Origin: Parerythrobacter aestuarii
GTDB taxonomy: Bacteria > Pseudomonadota > Alphaproteobacteria > Sphingomonadales > Sphingomonadaceae
DNA length: 64,000 nt
Direction of reading: 5' to 3'
Assembly: GCF_030140925.1 (NCBI RefSeq)
Contig: NZ_JARBWD010000001.1
Coordinates: 1,550,001 to 1,614,000 of the forward strand
Below the pieces are notes generated by a model that was not told the DNA's origin, searched no databases, and saw only the letters and a program-made list of their open reading frames with translations. The position numbers were made by a program, and so were the translations under genes. Below, one piece after another: positions 63,074-64,000 of this stretch (the first letter of the stretch is position 1; the number at the start of each line of letters is the position of its first letter).

Positions 63074-64000
63074 ATGTCTGCCCATGCTGCTTATGTCATC
63101 AAGGATATCGCGCTCGCCAAATATGGCCGCGACGAGATAGCCATTGCCGAAACTGAAATGCCCGGCCTGATGGCCCTGCGCGATGAATATGGCGAGGCGC
63201 AGCCGCTCAAGGGTGCCCGCATCACCGGCTCGCTGCATATGACGATCCAGACCGCCGTTCTGATCGAGACGTTGGTCGCATTGGGAGCCGAGGTCCGCTG
63301 GGCCACCTGCAACATTTTCTCGACGCAGGACCATGCAGCTGCAGCGATTGCTGATCAGGGCATTCCGGTGTTCGCGGTGAAGGGCGAGAGCCTGGCCGAC
63401 TATTGGGACTATGTCGGGCGCATTTTCGATTGGTCGACCAACGATGATCCCGACCGCACCGCCAACATCATCCTCGATGATGGCGGGGACGCCACCATGT
63501 TCGCGCTGTGGGGCCAGCGCCTCGAAGCAGGCGAAGAACTGCCTGAACCCGAAAATGCCGAGGAGATCGAATTCCAGCGTGCGCTCAAGGCGTTCGTGAA
63601 GGAGAAGCCGGGCTACCTTACCCGTTCGGTCAAGAACATCGTTGGCGTTTCTGAAGAAACCACCACCGGCGTCCACCGCCTTTATCACATCGCCAAGGAC
63701 GGCAAGCTACCGTTCCCCGCCATCAATGTGAACGACAGCGTGACCAAGTCGAAGTTCGACAACCTTTATGGCTGTCGCGAGTCGCTGGTCGACGCCATCC
63801 GCCGCGCCACCGACGTGATGCTTTCTGGCAAAGTCGCCTGCGTCGCGGGCTTCGGCGATGTCGGCAAGGGTTCGGCCCAGTCGCTCCGCAATGGCGGCGC
63901 GCGGGTGCTGGTGACGGAGATCGACCCGATCTGCGCGCTGCAGGCAGCCATGGATGGCTTCGAAGTCGTGACCATGGAAGACGCCGTGAAGGTCGCCGAC
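63074..64000 (+). CDS. ahcY: Adenosylhomocysteinase, N-terminal part (3' end outside window)
   Basis: The frame is open from ATG 63074 through the window end, giving 309 residues. It has '[20 protein letters not shown]', '[12 protein letters not shown]', '[13 protein letters not shown]' and the NAD motif '[20 protein letters not shown]', all typical of SAH hydrolase, which splits S-adenosylhomocysteine into adenosine and homocysteine. AAAGGAG precedes the start at seven bases. The C-terminal part is outside the window. Confidence 0.96.
   Translation, partial: MSAHAAYVIKDIALAKYGRDEIAIAETEMPGLMALRDEYGEAQPLKGARITGSLHMTIQTAVLIETLVALGAEVRWATCNIFSTQDHAAAAIADQGIPVFAVKGESLADYWDYVGRIFDWSTNDDPDRTANIILDDGGDATMFALWGQRLEAGEELPEPENAEEIEFQRALKAFVKEKPGYLTRSVKNIVGVSEETTTGVHRLYHIAKDGKLPFPAINVNDSVTKSKFDNLYGCRESLVDAIRRATDVMLSGKVACVAGFGDVGKGSAQSLRNGGARVLVTEIDPICALQAAMDGFEVVTMEDAVKVAD

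Overview
The window is about 64 kb of GC-rich chromosomal DNA from an alphaproteobacterium. The best guess is Sphingomonadales, family Erythrobacteraceae (Erythrobacter-like). The strongest marker is a 223-residue LOV-HTH photoreceptor at 8576-9247 that looks like the EL222 protein of Erythrobacter litoralis. Other lineage signs are a C4-pathway 5-aminolevulinate synthase (hemA), a carboxynorspermidine polyamine route, and many TTG/GTG starts and ATGA-type overlaps. There is no phage, transposase, CRISPR array or rRNA. The content is mostly housekeeping with a few small accessory genes.

Layout. 1-8311: end of trxB, two MAPEG membrane proteins, a threonine dehydratase-like enzyme, a carboxynorspermidine dehydrogenase/decarboxylase pair split by a small PD-(D/E)XK-type nuclease gene, DUF3137 and LemA proteins, and an ornithine decarboxylase-like gene behind a structured speF-like leader. 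8312-15887 (minus strand): a hairpin-rich candidate RNA, the LOV-HTH regulator behind a PAS-GGDEF-EAL-PilZ protein, a TauD-type dioxygenase, a nitroreductase, hemA, a globin and murI. 15989-23313: plsY, dprA, two paralogous membrane proteins, topA behind a 26-nt alternating pyrimidine-purine tract, and a CheY-like regulator. 23328-30054: a lipoprotein, an MgtC/DUF4010 protein, the lepB-rnc-era cluster, pgi and a TspO homologue. 30464-37852: a DEAD-box helicase with a long leader, an MFS protein, glutathione reductase, an FAD oxidoreductase, a reductase/epimerase, and a DUF2975-XRE pair whose Shine-Dalgarno lies in a hairpin.

37924-48450 is a propionyl-CoA to succinyl-CoA region: pccB, methylmalonyl-CoA epimerase, enoyl-CoA hydratase, a GST, methylmalonyl-CoA mutase, biotin synthase and pccA, with small unknown genes between them. 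BioB would supply the biotin that PccA carries, so synthesis of the cofactor and of the enzyme that uses it may be coordinated. 48469-59337: an esterase, a lipoprotein, an O-methyltransferase, a CsaA-like protein, a GNAT protein, a cyclase, aroB/aroK, a XerC/D recombinase with two envelope-type genes before it, accA and an M48 peptidase. 59419-64000: two Flp-type pilins, a NUDIX hydrolase, tRNA-Arg(ACG), folE, a thioesterase, a peroxiredoxin and ahcY (cut by the window end). The ahcY leader carries a perfect 20-bp palindrome and a pair of mutually exclusive hairpins.

The most interesting signals are not genes. They are: a family of paired-hairpin repeats, one copy of which sits in frame inside the methylmalonyl-CoA mutase coding sequence; the Z-DNA-prone tract before topA; the switch-like ahcY leader; the hairpin array behind the photoreceptor gene; and the multi-hairpin leader of the decarboxylase gene. 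All calls come from reading the sequence by eye and from remembered family knowledge. No search or folding program was run.
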